Shown here in pieces: positions 23,967 to 32,445 of a stretch of DNA of 64,000 bases (positions within the stretch are counted from its first letter, which is position 1; each line of letters begins with the position of its first letter). Under the pieces are notes generated by a model that was not told the DNA's origin, ran no database searches, and worked only from the letters and a program-made list of their open reading frames with translations. Source of the stretch: Lentzea cavernae (GTDB lineage Bacteria; Actinomycetota; Actinomycetes; Mycobacteriales; Pseudonocardiaceae); contig NZ_BNAR01000002.1 in NCBI RefSeq assembly GCF_014653695.1, forward strand, positions 1 through 64,000, written 5' to 3'. A program made the position numbers and the translations under genes.

Positions 23967-24955
23967 CGGCGTTTTCCCTTCAGCGCCAGGGAGACCAGAC
24001 GGTCGATCACGTCGCCGAGCGGCAGTCCGGCGGCGGCCATCATCCTCGGGTAGCGGCTGTACGAGGTCAGGCCGGGCATGGTGTTGACCTCGTTGAGGAC
24101 GACCGTCCCGTCCGGCGTCAGGAACATGTCCACCCGCGCGAGTCCAGAGCAGCCCAGCGCGCGGTAGACGATCTCGGCCGTCTCGCGGACGCGTGCTCGC
24201 GACTCCTCCGGGATGTCGGCGGGCACGACGAAGGCCGAGTTCTCCGAACCGGTCTCCGGCGCGGCCTCCTGGTGGATCCGGAAGAACCCGTGGGTCAGGG
24301 CGACCCTGTCCAGTTCACCGACGACCAGGTCCTCGCCGTCGCCGAGGACCGCGCAGCCGATCTCGCTGCCGATCACCGCCTCCTCTACCAGCACCTTCGA
24401 GTCGTAGTGCCGCGCGACCTCGACGGCGTCGGGCAGCTCGTGTTCCGCGGACACCTTGGTCACGCCGAACGACGAACCCGACCTGGCCGGCTTCACGAAG
24501 ACCGGGTACGTCGGCGAGACGGGGCTGCCGGTCCAGAAGTTCGGCGTCGCCACCCCGGCGCCGCGCGCGACGAGGTACGTGAGCGCCTTGTCCATGCACA
24601 GCGCGGAACTCTGGACGTCACAACCGACGTACGGGATGCCGGACAGCTCCAGCAGCCCCTGCACCGCGCCGTCCTCGCCGAGCCTGCCGTGCAGCACGGG
24701 GAACGCGACGTCCAGTTCGATCGTCTCGAACCGCCCGTCGCCCAGGACGAGCAGTCCGTCCGGCGAGAGCACGACCGGGCGGCCGTCCTCCGCGTCCGGA
24801 CCCGCGCACAGCCTCCAGTCGCCGCCGCGCGTGATCTTGATCCAGTGCGGGTCGTACCTCGTGGTGTCAAGGCTCCGCGCGACCTCCCGCGCGGACTTCA
24901 CCGAGACGGGGTGCTCCTCGAACGACCCGCCGAAAAGAATCCCGATGCTAATCAT
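23963..24955 (-). CDS. vanA: D-alanine--D-lactate ligase VanA-type
   Basis: The 330-residue ATP-grasp protein follows VanA closely: ILFGGSFEEHPVSVKSA, HGRLGEDGAVQGLLELSGIP, VGCDVQSSALCMDK, FVKPARSGSSFGV, GFFRIHQEAAPETGSEN, and LNEVNTMPGLTSYSRYPRMM. The FRIHQE omega-loop sequence is the one found in D-Ala-D-Lac rather than D-Ala-D-Ala ligases. The product makes D-Ala-D-Lac for peptidoglycan precursors that bind vancomycin poorly. It overlaps the vanH stop and the vanX start, so the three form one translationally coupled operon. Confidence 0.96.
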   Translation of the reverse strand: MISIGILFGGSFEEHPVSVKSAREVARSLDTTRYDPHWIKITRGGDWRLCAGPDAEDGRPVVLSPDGLLVLGDGRFETIELDVAFPVLHGRLGEDGAVQGLLELSGIPYVGCDVQSSALCMDKALTYLVARGAGVATPNFWTGSPVSPTYPVFVKPARSGSSFGVTKVSAEHELPDAVEVARHYDSKVLVEEAVIGSEIGCAVLGDGEDLVVGELDRVALTHGFFRIHQEAAPETGSENSAFVVPADIPEESRARVRETAEIVYRALGCSGLARVDMFLTPDGTVVLNEVNTMPGLTSYSRYPRMMAAAGLPLGDVIDRLVSLALKGKRR

Positions 24956-25913
24956 GCGTTCCCCCGTTTTCGAAGCTCAGGCAGTTGATCAGAGTGTTTT
25001 CCACGACGTCGCTCAGGGCGTGGTCGGTGTAATAGGCGGTGTGCGGGCTGACGATCACGTTCGGCATCTTCTGCAGCCGGGGCACCGGTTCGCCATCGAG
25101 ATTCCTCGCTCGGCAGTCGGCGTAGAAGATTCCTTCTTCGCCTTCGAGCACGTCCAGTGCGGCGCCGCCAAGCTTTCCGCTTTCCAGCGCCTCGACGAGC
25201 GCTTTGGTGTCGATGAGCGGACCGCGTCCGGTGTTGACGACGATCGCGCCGTCTTTCATCAGCCCGATGCGGTCGCGGTCGAGGAGGTGGTGCGTTCCCG
25301 CGTTCAACGGCGTGTGCAGCGTGACGACGTCGCTCACCCGCAGCAGGTCGTCCAGCGGCACGTGGTCGGCGGAGTTGCGCGGACGGCTGTCGAAAGCCAG
25401 CACCCCGCAACCGAAGCCGCGCAGCCGGTCCATCACCGCCACACCGATGCGCCCGGTCCCGATCACGCCGATCGTCAGGTCCCGCAACTCCCGGCCGCGT
25501 ACGTCACCGAGCCGGTAGTCGTGCAGGTCAGCGCGCCGGAGGACGGACTTCGCGTCGCGCAGGACCATCAGCGTCAACATGACGGTGTAGTCGGCGACGG
25601 CGTCCGGCGAGTAGGCGACGTTCCCGACCGTGATGCCCAGGCCCTCGGCGTGCTGGGCGTCGATGTGGTCGAAGCCGACGCTCCGGGTGGAGACGTACCG
25701 CACGCCGGCGCGACGCAGCGCCAGCAGCGCGGAATTCGTGACGGGGGTTTTGTGACCGACGCTGACGCACTGGTTTCCGGACGCCAGATCGGCGTTGGCC
25801 TCGGACACCGGCGCCTCGGTGATGGTCGGCGTCACTCCGCAGAGGGGTGCCATCATCCGGAACAGGACGGCTTCGTCCTGTTCGCACCCGTAGATCGTGA
25901 TGCCTGTTGCCAT
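24948..25913 (-). CDS. vanH: D-lactate dehydrogenase VanH
   Basis: The 321-residue product is a D-2-hydroxyacid dehydrogenase. It has the NAD-binding GVIGTGRIGVAVMDRL (about residues 148-163), the TRSVGFDHID substrate region, NTGRGPLIDTKAL with the catalytic Arg, and SPHTAYYTDHAL with the catalytic His. It reduces pyruvate to D-lactate for VanA. Gene order vanH-vanA-vanX with overlapping ends is that of known operons. No vanR/vanS pair lies next to it in this window; instead a TetR gene precedes it by 69 bp. Confidence 0.95.
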   Translation of the reverse strand: MATGITIYGCEQDEAVLFRMMAPLCGVTPTITEAPVSEANADLASGNQCVSVGHKTPVTNSALLALRRAGVRYVSTRSVGFDHIDAQHAEGLGITVGNVAYSPDAVADYTVMLTLMVLRDAKSVLRRADLHDYRLGDVRGRELRDLTIGVIGTGRIGVAVMDRLRGFGCGVLAFDSRPRNSADHVPLDDLLRVSDVVTLHTPLNAGTHHLLDRDRIGLMKDGAIVVNTGRGPLIDTKALVEALESGKLGGAALDVLEGEEGIFYADCRARNLDGEPVPRLQKMPNVIVSPHTAYYTDHALSDVVENTLINCLSFENGGTHD

Positions 25914-25947
25914 GCCCCCGAGTCAAGGGAACACGGTGTTGCCGTTC

Positions 25948-25967
25948 CGTATCCGATTGCCGATACG
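25948..25967. promoter_or_regulatory. Inverted repeat upstream of vanH
   Basis: CGTATC, an 8-nt spacer and GATACG form a perfect dyad in the 69-bp gap between the TetR stop and the vanH start. It may be an operator for vanHAX or part of an intergenic hairpin. No VanR-type site could be identified by eye. Confidence 0.3.
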
Positions 25968-25982
25968 CGAACGATATGGCCG

Positions 25983-26621
25983 TTATTCGGCGACGGTCAC
26001 CAAGAGACCGACGGCGGCGGGCAGTTCCACGCGCAATTGCGCGACGGTGTCGGCATTGCCCGAGAGGTGGTGCAGCAAAGCCCTCTGGAAGATGCCGTCG
26101 AGCGTCAGGTAGATCATGGACGCCGAGGCGGCGGGGGTGCCGCCGACCAGTTCGGCGTAGCGGCTGACCACCCGCCACACCATGGCCTCGCGGTGGCTGT
26201 CGATCTCCAGCACGGCGGCGCGGAACGACTCGTCGAACAGGCTCTGGTTGCGCAGGTCGTACCAGAGGCGGTGCAGGATCGCGTCCTTCTCGAGGGTGTC
26301 GAAGAACATCGCCACGAACTCGTCGCGCAGCTGGCCCGCGGACTTCGCACGCGCCACGACCTCGTCGTAGCGCGTCACGCAGACCACCTCGTACTGGCGG
26401 ACCGCCTCGGTGATCAGGTCGCGCTTGTCCGCGAAGTAGTAGTGCAGCACGCCGTGGGAGAACTCGGAGTTCTGCGCGATCTCCCGCAGGCTCGTCCGGG
26501 CGTACCCCAGTTCGGCCAGGGTGTGCAGCGTCGCCACGGCGAGTTCGGTCCGCCGGGCGTCGAACTTGTCGACCTGCCGGCGCGAGATCCGGGTCTGCTT
26601 GCGCTGAGCGACTTCTGTCAC
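25983..26621 (-). CDS. TetR family transcriptional regulator
   Basis: The 212-residue product has a TetR helix-turn-helix near residues 25-70 (LAVATLHTLAELGYARTSLREIA, then FSHGVLHYYFADKRDLI). The ligand domain contains MIYLTLDGIFQRALLHHL near its end. GTG 26621 is chosen over an ATG 69 nt upstream because the extra residues look unrelated to the family and overlap the operator region. It is divergent from the SDR gene and upstream of vanHAX on the same strand, so it most simply controls itself and the SDR gene. Control of vanHAX is possible but unproven. Confidence 0.88.
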   Translation of the reverse strand: MTEVAQRKQTRISRRQVDKFDARRTELAVATLHTLAELGYARTSLREIAQNSEFSHGVLHYYFADKRDLITEAVRQYEVVCVTRYDEVVARAKSAGQLRDEFVAMFFDTLEKDAILHRLWYDLRNQSLFDESFRAAVLEIDSHREAMVWRVVSRYAELVGGTPAASASMIYLTLDGIFQRALLHHLSGNADTVAQLRVELPAAVGLLVTVAE

Positions 26622-26651
26622 GCCCCGGAGCCTACCGCTCACTGCGACAAA

Positions 26652-26713
26652 CCTTGACCATTCGTCCAAAAAATCTTGGACAGTTGTCAAAGAAAAACTT
26701 GACGACTGTCAAG
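26652..26713. promoter_or_regulatory. Cluster of three CTTGAC/GTCAAG dyads, probable TetR operator
   Basis: The AT-rich gap between the TetR and SDR starts holds one perfect dyad, CTTGAC-GACT-GTCAAG (26698-26713). Two imperfect copies are CTTGAC-CATTC-GTCCAA (26652-26668) and CTTGGACA-GT-TGTCAAAG (26675-26692). Repeated dyads between divergent genes are typical of local TetR autoregulation. -10/-35 elements were not assigned. Confidence 0.7.
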
Positions 26714-26755
26714 GAATAACTAGTGTGTGAGCCAACTCACCGAGGAGGCGACTCA

Positions 26756-27559
26756 ATGACGAGTTATCAGCTGAGCGGACGAAAAGCGCTGGTCACCGGC
26801 GGTGCACGAGGGCTGGGCGCCGGCATGGCGGCGGCTCTGGCGCAGGCCGGGGCGTCGGTTCTGATCGGAGACGTCCTGGAGGACGAGGGCAAGCAGACCG
26901 CTCAGGCGTTGCGCGACTCAGGCGCCACGGCGGAGTTCGTGCCGTTGGACGTCACCGACGACGCGAGCTGGGCCTCCGCGGTGAGCACGGCCACCGACGC
27001 GCTCGGCGGCCTCGACATCCTCGTGAACAACGCGGGCATCGAGATCACCAGCCTGATCACCGAGCTCGACCCCGCCGACGTTCGCAAGATGCTCGACGTG
27101 AACGTGCTGGGCACCGCGCTCGGCCTGAAGCACGGCCTGCGCGCGATGCGTCCCGGCGGCGCGGCGGGCAACGGCGGCTCGATCATCAGCATCGCGTCCG
27201 TCGCGGCGACCATCGCCTTCCCCGGCATCAGCGTCTACTCGGCGACCAAGTCCGCCATCGACCGGCTGACCAGGGTCGCGGCCGCGGAGTCGGGCAAGCT
27301 CGGCTACGGCGTGCGCGTGAACTGCATCTACCCCGGCCTCACGCCCACCGCGATGGGCAACCAGCTGGCCGTCGACTGCGCCCAGCTCGGCCTCTTCCCC
27401 TCGGTCGAGGCCGCCGTCGGCGCGGTCGTGGAGCTCACGCCGCTCGGCCGGCTCGGGCAGGTCGACGACATGGCCGACGCGGTCGTGTTCCTCGCGTCCG
27501 ACGCCTCGAAGTTCATCACCGGTGCGGGTCTTCCCGTCGACGGCGGAATGGGGATTTGA
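26756..27559 (+). CDS. Short-chain dehydrogenase/reductase
   Basis: The 267-residue classical SDR has TGGARGLGAG near residues 15-24, NNAG near 90, the catalytic S and YxxxK (SVYSATKSAI) near 160-165, and the terminal PVDGGMGI. Family members oxidise or reduce hydroxyl/keto groups with NAD(P)H; the substrate is unknown. GAGGAGG lies 7 nt before the ATG. It is controlled by the adjacent dyads and TetR. It is followed by a reductase and an acyl-CoA ligase on the same strand, with a TnpB element between, so a lipid or steroid-like substrate is a reasonable guess. Confidence 0.9.
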   Translation: MTSYQLSGRKALVTGGARGLGAGMAAALAQAGASVLIGDVLEDEGKQTAQALRDSGATAEFVPLDVTDDASWASAVSTATDALGGLDILVNNAGIEITSLITELDPADVRKMLDVNVLGTALGLKHGLRAMRPGGAAGNGGSIISIASVAATIAFPGISVYSATKSAIDRLTRVAAAESGKLGYGVRVNCIYPGLTPTAMGNQLAVDCAQLGLFPSVEAAVGAVVELTPLGRLGQVDDMADAVVFLASDASKFITGAGLPVDGGMGI

Positions 27560-27563
27560 CTTT

Positions 27564-27609
27564 CTCTCCGTTCTGAAGAACGGAGAGTCCCGTTCGGCTT
27601 GCGCCGAAC
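27564..27609 (-). repeat. Tandem hairpins at the 3' end of tnpB (right end / candidate omega-RNA region)
   Basis: Two perfect hairpins lie between the SDR stop and the tnpB stop: CTCTCCGTTCT/AGAACGGAGAG with a tight loop (27564-27587), and GTTCGGC-TTGC-GCCGAAC (27592-27609). In IS200/IS605-type elements the right end carries such structures and the omega-RNA runs from the tnpB 3' end through them into the flank. The first hairpin, 5 bp after the SDR stop, could also serve as the SDR terminator. Confidence 0.6.
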
Positions 27610-27614
27610 ACCGA

Positions 27615-28826
27615 TCACGCGGTGTGCCTCACGGCATGGGTTTCCTGTTTCACAGCCGACCGCGTAAGGGAGGTCCCTTGCCGTCTCACATCAACTCCGC
27701 AGGCATCGCCCTGGCTGTCGGCCAGGGCTACGGCTCGACCAGCCGCAAGGATGTTCTTCGCCGCGTTGATGTCCCGATCATGTCGGGAGCGGCATACCGG
27801 GCACGTCCAGCACCTGGTGGACAACGCCAGTTCCGCCAGCAGATGGCCGCAGGCAGAACAGGTTTTGCTGCTGGGGTACCAGCGATCTACGACCACCAGC
27901 ACGCGCCCGGCGCGCTGCGCCTTGTACTCCAGCATCGCGCGGAACTCACCCCACCCGGCATCACTGATCGCGCGGGCCAGACGGCGGTTGCGAACCATGT
28001 TCGCCACCGCCAGGTCCTCGATCACGATGACGTCCGCGGCCCGAACGAGGCGGGTGCTGGTGCGGTGCAGGAAGTCCTGGCGGGTGTGCCGAATCTTGCG
28101 ATGCGCAGCGGCGACCTTGCTCTTGGCCTTCAGACGATTGCGCGAGCCGCGCTCGGTGCGCGCCATGCGCCTTTGGTACCGGGCCAGGTTGCGGGCCTTG
28201 CGGTCCAGGTGTCGGGGATTGCGGATCCGCTCACCGTCCGAGGTCACCGCGAAGTCCTTCAACCCGAGATCCACACCTACCGCACGGCCAGTTGCGGGCA
28301 GCGTCGCAGGAGCGGCGGTGTCCACGGCGAAAGTCACATACCAGCGGCCGTCCGGCTCCCTGGCCACGATCACCATGGTGGGATCCACAGTGGACAGTTC
28401 TACCTCGCGGAACGACCACATGAAGTGCAATTGGCCGCAAGTCTTGGCCAGGTGGAGCGAGCCGCCACGCATCCGGAATGCCGACCGGGTGTAGTGCGCG
28501 GTCTGCCGGCCAGAGCGGGACTTGAAGCGGGGACACTTCGCACGTCCGGCGAAGAAGCCCTGGTACGCCGCGTGCTGGTGACGCAACACCTGCTGCATCG
28601 GCACGCTCGACACCAGGGCCAGAAAACCCAGTTCGTCAGTGTGTTTCCAGCTGGTGAGCGCCGCATCGGTTTCTCGGTACGAAGTGGACTTCCCCTCGGC
28701 GTGGTAGCGGTGCTGCCGCTCAGCCAGAGTCTTGTTCCACACCAGGCGCACACACCCGAACGTGCGGTTCAGGACCGCGATCTGGCCGGGGTCCGGGTAA
28801 GCCCGGCACCGGTACGCCGTCCGCAC
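27615..28826 (-). CDS. tnpB: TnpB, IS200/IS605-family RNA-guided nuclease
   Basis: The 403-residue product has the OrfB N-terminus (MRTAYRCRAYPDPGQ, LVWNKTLAERQ). The split RuvC site is complete: Asp in GVDLGLKDF, Glu in VIEDLAV and Asp in HDRDINAAKN. The zinc ribbon (CSACGH, then CPVC) lies between the second and third. All catalytic residues are present, so the protein looks active. No Y1 transposase (TnpA) lies nearby, so this is a stand-alone element that needs TnpA in trans to move. It lies antisense to, and between, the SDR and the saccharopine-dehydrogenase-like genes. Confidence 0.95.
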   Translation of the reverse strand: MRTAYRCRAYPDPGQIAVLNRTFGCVRLVWNKTLAERQHRYHAEGKSTSYRETDAALTSWKHTDELGFLALVSSVPMQQVLRHQHAAYQGFFAGRAKCPRFKSRSGRQTAHYTRSAFRMRGGSLHLAKTCGQLHFMWSFREVELSTVDPTMVIVAREPDGRWYVTFAVDTAAPATLPATGRAVGVDLGLKDFAVTSDGERIRNPRHLDRKARNLARYQRRMARTERGSRNRLKAKSKVAAAHRKIRHTRQDFLHRTSTRLVRAADVIVIEDLAVANMVRNRRLARAISDAGWGEFRAMLEYKAQRAGRVLVVVDRWYPSSKTCSACGHLLAELALSTRCWTCPVCRSRHDRDINAAKNILAAGRAVALADSQGDACGVDVRRQGTSLTRSAVKQETHAVRHTA

Positions 28827-28970
28827 GACATCAAGCCTACCGAAAGGGTTCTGTCATGAGTGCACCCCCTGGTCATCGTCTGCTGCCACGCTCCGCGCCA
28901 AGGATGTCCGGCTTCACCAGAACACTCCTGCAGGAGCCCGGACATTTCACCGGCCTGAAGGCCGAGGCTT
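28827..28970 (-). mobile_element. Probable left-end region of the TnpB element
   Basis: The region upstream of tnpB contains TGTCCGG (28905) paired with CCGGACA (28938), enclosing the palindrome CTCCTGCAGGAG (28925-28936), then GGCC-TGAA-GGCC (28952-28963). Subterminal hairpins fit an IS200/IS605 end, but the exact boundary and TAM cannot be fixed without an empty-site comparison. The next gene's ribosome binding site begins just beyond, at about 28976. Confidence 0.45.
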
Positions 28971-28985
28971 CCACCGAAGGACGAG

Positions 28986-30122
28986 GTGATCGACGTGCCT
29001 ACTGACAAGCCCGTAGTCGTCTACGGGGCCTCCGGCTACACCGGACGCCTGATCTGCGAGTACCTCCGCGAGTACGGAATCCCGTTCCTCGCCGTCGGCC
29101 GCGACGGCAAGAGGGTCAAGGAAGCCGTCGACGCGGTGCCCGGCATCGACACGGTGTCCTACGACGTCGCCGAGGTCGAGCACACGGAGGAGGCGCTGAC
29201 CGAGGCGTTCACCGGCGCCAAGGTCGTGCTCAACACCGTCGGCCCGTTCTCGCGCTACGGCCACGAGGCCGCGCGGGCGAGCCTGAACGTCGGCGCGCAC
29301 TACACCGACACCAACGGCGAGCAGGACTGGATGATCGACGCCGAAGCGCAGTACGGCGCCGAGTTCGCGAAGCAGGGCCTGCTGATCTCCCCCGGCATCG
29401 CGCAGATGTACACCGTCGGCGAGATCGCCGCGCAGATCTGCCTGGAGCAGCCCGGACTGGACACACTGGACATCGGGGTGTTCTGGAAGGGTTATCCCAC
29501 AGTCGCCTCCACCAACACCATCCTGACGAACGCCGCGTTCTCGAAGGCGTACTACCTGGAGCAGAACGAGTACGTGGAGTGGCCCGCCGACGCGGGTCTC
29601 TACGAACTCGTCGTGCCCGGCCAGCACGAGCTCGGCCTCGCGCTGCCGTGGGGCGGGACCGCGCATCCGGTGTGGTTCAAGAAGGACCCGCGCGTCGCGT
29701 CGGTGCGGGCGCTCGGCGGCGTGTTCAACCGGCCGTTGATGCTCGGTGTACCGCAGATCGTCGCGGCGGCGCTGCAGGAGATGGAGAGCAAGTCGGACGA
29801 GGAGAAGTACCAGATCGTCGACGCGTTCTCGGCCCAGGTGCGCAGCGAGATGCCGCCGCGCGAGAACCCGCGGATCAACATCTCGCTCGACTCCGTGCAC
29901 GCGTCGGGTCCGCTGGGCCGCGCGAGCTGCGTGATCCACGGCAACTGCAATTACAAGCAGACGGCGCTGCTGAACGTGCACGCCGCCGTGCACCTGTTGC
30001 AGGACGCCCCTCGCCGGGTCGGGTTCGCCTCCGGCTGCCAGGCGTTCGGGCACCGGGAACTGCTGGGCGCGCTGCGGTCGTTCGGCCTGGTGCTCGACCC
30101 GATCGTCGAAGTGCACCGCTGA
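28986..30122 (+). CDS. Saccharopine-dehydrogenase-like NAD(P)-dependent reductase
   Basis: The 378-residue product has the Rossmann motif VVYGASGYTGRLICEYL near residues 9-25 and VVLNTVGPFSRYGHEAA, typical of the saccharopine dehydrogenase/trans-acting enoyl reductase superfamily. The rest is an all-family C-terminal domain without further motifs I can name. It probably reduces a carbonyl or enoyl group in a lipid-like substrate, not saccharopine. GTG 28986 follows GAAGG by 5 nt; a second GTG at 28995 is possible. The stop overlaps the ATG of the acyl-CoA ligase (TGATG), so the two are coupled. Confidence 0.82.
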   Translation: MIDVPTDKPVVVYGASGYTGRLICEYLREYGIPFLAVGRDGKRVKEAVDAVPGIDTVSYDVAEVEHTEEALTEAFTGAKVVLNTVGPFSRYGHEAARASLNVGAHYTDTNGEQDWMIDAEAQYGAEFAKQGLLISPGIAQMYTVGEIAAQICLEQPGLDTLDIGVFWKGYPTVASTNTILTNAAFSKAYYLEQNEYVEWPADAGLYELVVPGQHELGLALPWGGTAHPVWFKKDPRVASVRALGGVFNRPLMLGVPQIVAAALQEMESKSDEEKYQIVDAFSAQVRSEMPPRENPRINISLDSVHASGPLGRASCVIHGNCNYKQTALLNVHAAVHLLQDAPRRVGFASGCQAFGHRELLGALRSFGLVLDPIVEVHR

Positions 30123-31660
30123 TGCGTCTCAGCGACTACCTCGACAAGGGCGCGTCGCTCGGCGGCGACGCGCCCTGTCTGACCATCGGTGGCGTCTCCC
30201 AGAGCTACGCCGAGGTCCAGCGGCGCTCCCGCGAGATCGCGGGGGCGTTGCAGGGCAGCGGGATCGGGCCGGGAGACCGGGTCGCGGTGCTGTCCGGCAA
30301 CGATCCGCTCGCGCTCACCTGCGTGTTCGGCATCTCGCGCGCCGGAGCGGTGTGGTGCCCGGTCAACCCCCGCAACGAGGCGGCGGAGAACCGCGAGCTG
30401 CTCGACCTGTTCGGGTGCCGTGGCCTGTTCTTCCAGGCGAAGTTCGCGCCGCTCGTCGAACGCATCTGCGGCGACCTGCCCGCCCTGACCACGCTGGTGT
30501 GCCTGGACGGCGAGGTGGAGGGCGCCGTCACGTTCACCGACTGGCTCTCGCGGCACGAGCGCGAGCCGGAACCGGTGAACGTGTCCGACGAGGACCTCTG
30601 CGTGCTGGCGGGCACCGGCGGCACGACCGGGCGGCCCAAGGGCGTGCGGCTCACCGGGCACAACCTGGAGACCGCGACCGCGCTGACCCTGATGGGCTAC
30701 CCGTTCCGGCCCCGGCCCCGGTACCTGGCGCTCGCCCCGCTCACGCACACGGCGGGCGTGCTCACGTTCCCGATCATGTCGCTGGGAGGCGAGACGGTGA
30801 TCATGCCGGCGCCGGACCTCGGCGAGTTCCTGCGGCTGGTCGAGCACCACGGGATCACGCACGCCTTCCTGCCGCCGACCGTGATCTACGGCCTGCTCGA
30901 CCACCCCGCCCTCGACTCGACGGACCTGAGCTCGCTGCAGTGCCTGTTCTACGGCGCCGCGCCGATGTCCCCGGTGCGGCTGACCGAGGCGTTGCAGCGG
31001 ATCGGGCCGGTGATGGGCCAGCTGTTCGGGCAGACCGAGGCACCGAACATGATCGCCACGCTCTCCCCCGCCGACCACTTCCTGCCCGACGGCTCGATCG
31101 CGGTCGGCCGGCTCTCCTCGGCGGGCAGGCCGACGCCGCTGACCCAGGTCGCGATCATGGCCGAGGACGGCGCTCTGCTGCCCGCGGGCGAACGCGGCGA
31201 GATCGTCGTGCGCGGGCCGTTGGTGATGGCCGGGTACCACGAGAACCCGGCGGCGACGGCCGAGGTCAGCGCGCACGGCTGGCACCACACCGGTGACATC
31301 GGGTACCTCGACGCCGACAACTACCTGTTCATCGTCGACCGCGCCAAGGACATGATCATCACGGGCGGGTTCAACGTGTACTCGGCCGAGGTCGAACAGG
31401 CGTTGCAGGCGCACCCGGCGGTCCAGGACAGCGCCGTCGTCGGGCTGCCCGACCCGAAGTGGGGCGAGCGGGTGACCGCCGTGGTGCAGCTGCGCGCCGC
31501 CGGGCACACCGACCCGGCCTCGCTGATCGCGTTCGTCAAGGAGAGGCTGGGTGGTGTGAAGGCGCCCAAGCAGGTGGAGATCTGGCCGGACCTGCCGCGC
31601 TCCAAGGTGGGCAAGGTCCTCAAGGCCGAGATCAGGCAACAGCTCACCGCCGGGAGCTGA
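30122..31660 (+). CDS. Acyl-CoA synthetase (AMP-forming, FadD-like)
   Basis: The 512-residue ANL-superfamily protein has AGTGGTTGRPKGV (residues about 160-172), LFGQTEAPN as the A5 motif, HHTGDIGYLD, DRAKDMIITGGFNVYSAEVE and the catalytic Lys in LPRSKVGKVLKAEI. It activates a carboxylic acid to acyl-AMP and then the CoA thioester; chain length cannot be read from the sequence. It is translationally coupled to the upstream reductase, and the 3' end overlaps the convergent NmrA-like gene by 17 bp. Confidence 0.93.
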   Translation: MRLSDYLDKGASLGGDAPCLTIGGVSQSYAEVQRRSREIAGALQGSGIGPGDRVAVLSGNDPLALTCVFGISRAGAVWCPVNPRNEAAENRELLDLFGCRGLFFQAKFAPLVERICGDLPALTTLVCLDGEVEGAVTFTDWLSRHEREPEPVNVSDEDLCVLAGTGGTTGRPKGVRLTGHNLETATALTLMGYPFRPRPRYLALAPLTHTAGVLTFPIMSLGGETVIMPAPDLGEFLRLVEHHGITHAFLPPTVIYGLLDHPALDSTDLSSLQCLFYGAAPMSPVRLTEALQRIGPVMGQLFGQTEAPNMIATLSPADHFLPDGSIAVGRLSSAGRPTPLTQVAIMAEDGALLPAGERGEIVVRGPLVMAGYHENPAATAEVSAHGWHHTGDIGYLDADNYLFIVDRAKDMIITGGFNVYSAEVEQALQAHPAVQDSAVVGLPDPKWGERVTAVVQLRAAGHTDPASLIAFVKERLGGVKAPKQVEIWPDLPRSKVGKVLKAEIRQQLTAGS

Positions 31661-32405
31661 CGCGGGCCTCCAGGTCGGCGAGGTGCTCCTCGAACGTGCG
31701 CGGAGCCTCCGTGAACGGGCCCTGGGGGACCAGGGCCCCGCCGGTCATCGCCTTGCCGACCTTCCCGGGCAGCTTCACGGGGATGAGGAGCTTGCGGTCC
31801 CCGCGGGCTTTCGCGATCCGCTTCGCCATCTCCTCCATGCGCCACTGCGCCGGCCCGGCGATCGGCAGCACGAACCCCCCGGCGGGCCCGCTCACCAGTT
31901 CCACGAGCCTCGCCGCCACGTCGGCGGTGGCCACCGGGCGGCTCAGCATCTTCGGCACCACCACGAACGGTCCGCGCGCCTGGTCGATCAGCGGTTCGGG
32001 GAACTCGTGGAACTGGGTGGCGCGCAACACCGTCCACGGCAGCGGACCACCGCTGACCAGCTCTTCCTGCCTGCGCTTGCCCTTGTAGTAGCCCGTGTCG
32101 ACCAGGTCGACGCCCACGATGGACAGCGCGACGAGGTGACCGGCCCCGGCCCGCACACCCGCGTCCAGCAGGTTCCGCGTCACCGTGCCGAAGAACTCGA
32201 CGGCCGCCTTCTCTCCCAGGACCATCTTGTTGCTGACGTCGATGATCGCGTCGCAGCCCTTCAGCCGCTCCACGAGACCCTCACCGGTGGTCAGGTCCAC
32301 ACCGGACGATCGCGACAAGACCACCGCGTCCTGTCCCGTCCGTTCCAGCTCACGCACCACATGCCTGCCGACGGCACCCGTTCCCCCAGCCACTGCCACG
32401 CGCAT
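31644..32405 (-). CDS. NmrA/atypical SDR NAD(P)-binding protein
   Basis: The 253-residue product begins MRVAVAGGTGAVGRHVVREL, an atypical SDR/NmrA glycine motif. It has HLVALSIVGVD and YYKGKRRQEELV (YxxxK-like) and then a C-terminal substrate region. Such proteins act as redox sensors or reductases of unknown substrates. It is divergent from a TetR gene with a 40-bp gap containing TGACG-T-CGTCA, which suggests that this TetR controls it. Confidence 0.85.
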   Translation of the reverse strand: MRVAVAGGTGAVGRHVVRELERTGQDAVVLSRSSGVDLTTGEGLVERLKGCDAIIDVSNKMVLGEKAAVEFFGTVTRNLLDAGVRAGAGHLVALSIVGVDLVDTGYYKGKRRQEELVSGGPLPWTVLRATQFHEFPEPLIDQARGPFVVVPKMLSRPVATADVAARLVELVSGPAGGFVLPIAGPAQWRMEEMAKRIAKARGDRKLLIPVKLPGKVGKAMTGGALVPQGPFTEAPRTFEEHLADLEARVSSRR

Positions 32406-32445
32406 TGCCGCTCTCCTCTTCTGACGTCGTCATCAGGTAGACGAA

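Noticed and set aside
24456-26657. A 733-codon plus-strand frame
   Set aside because: Antisense shadow of vanA, vanH and the TetR gene.
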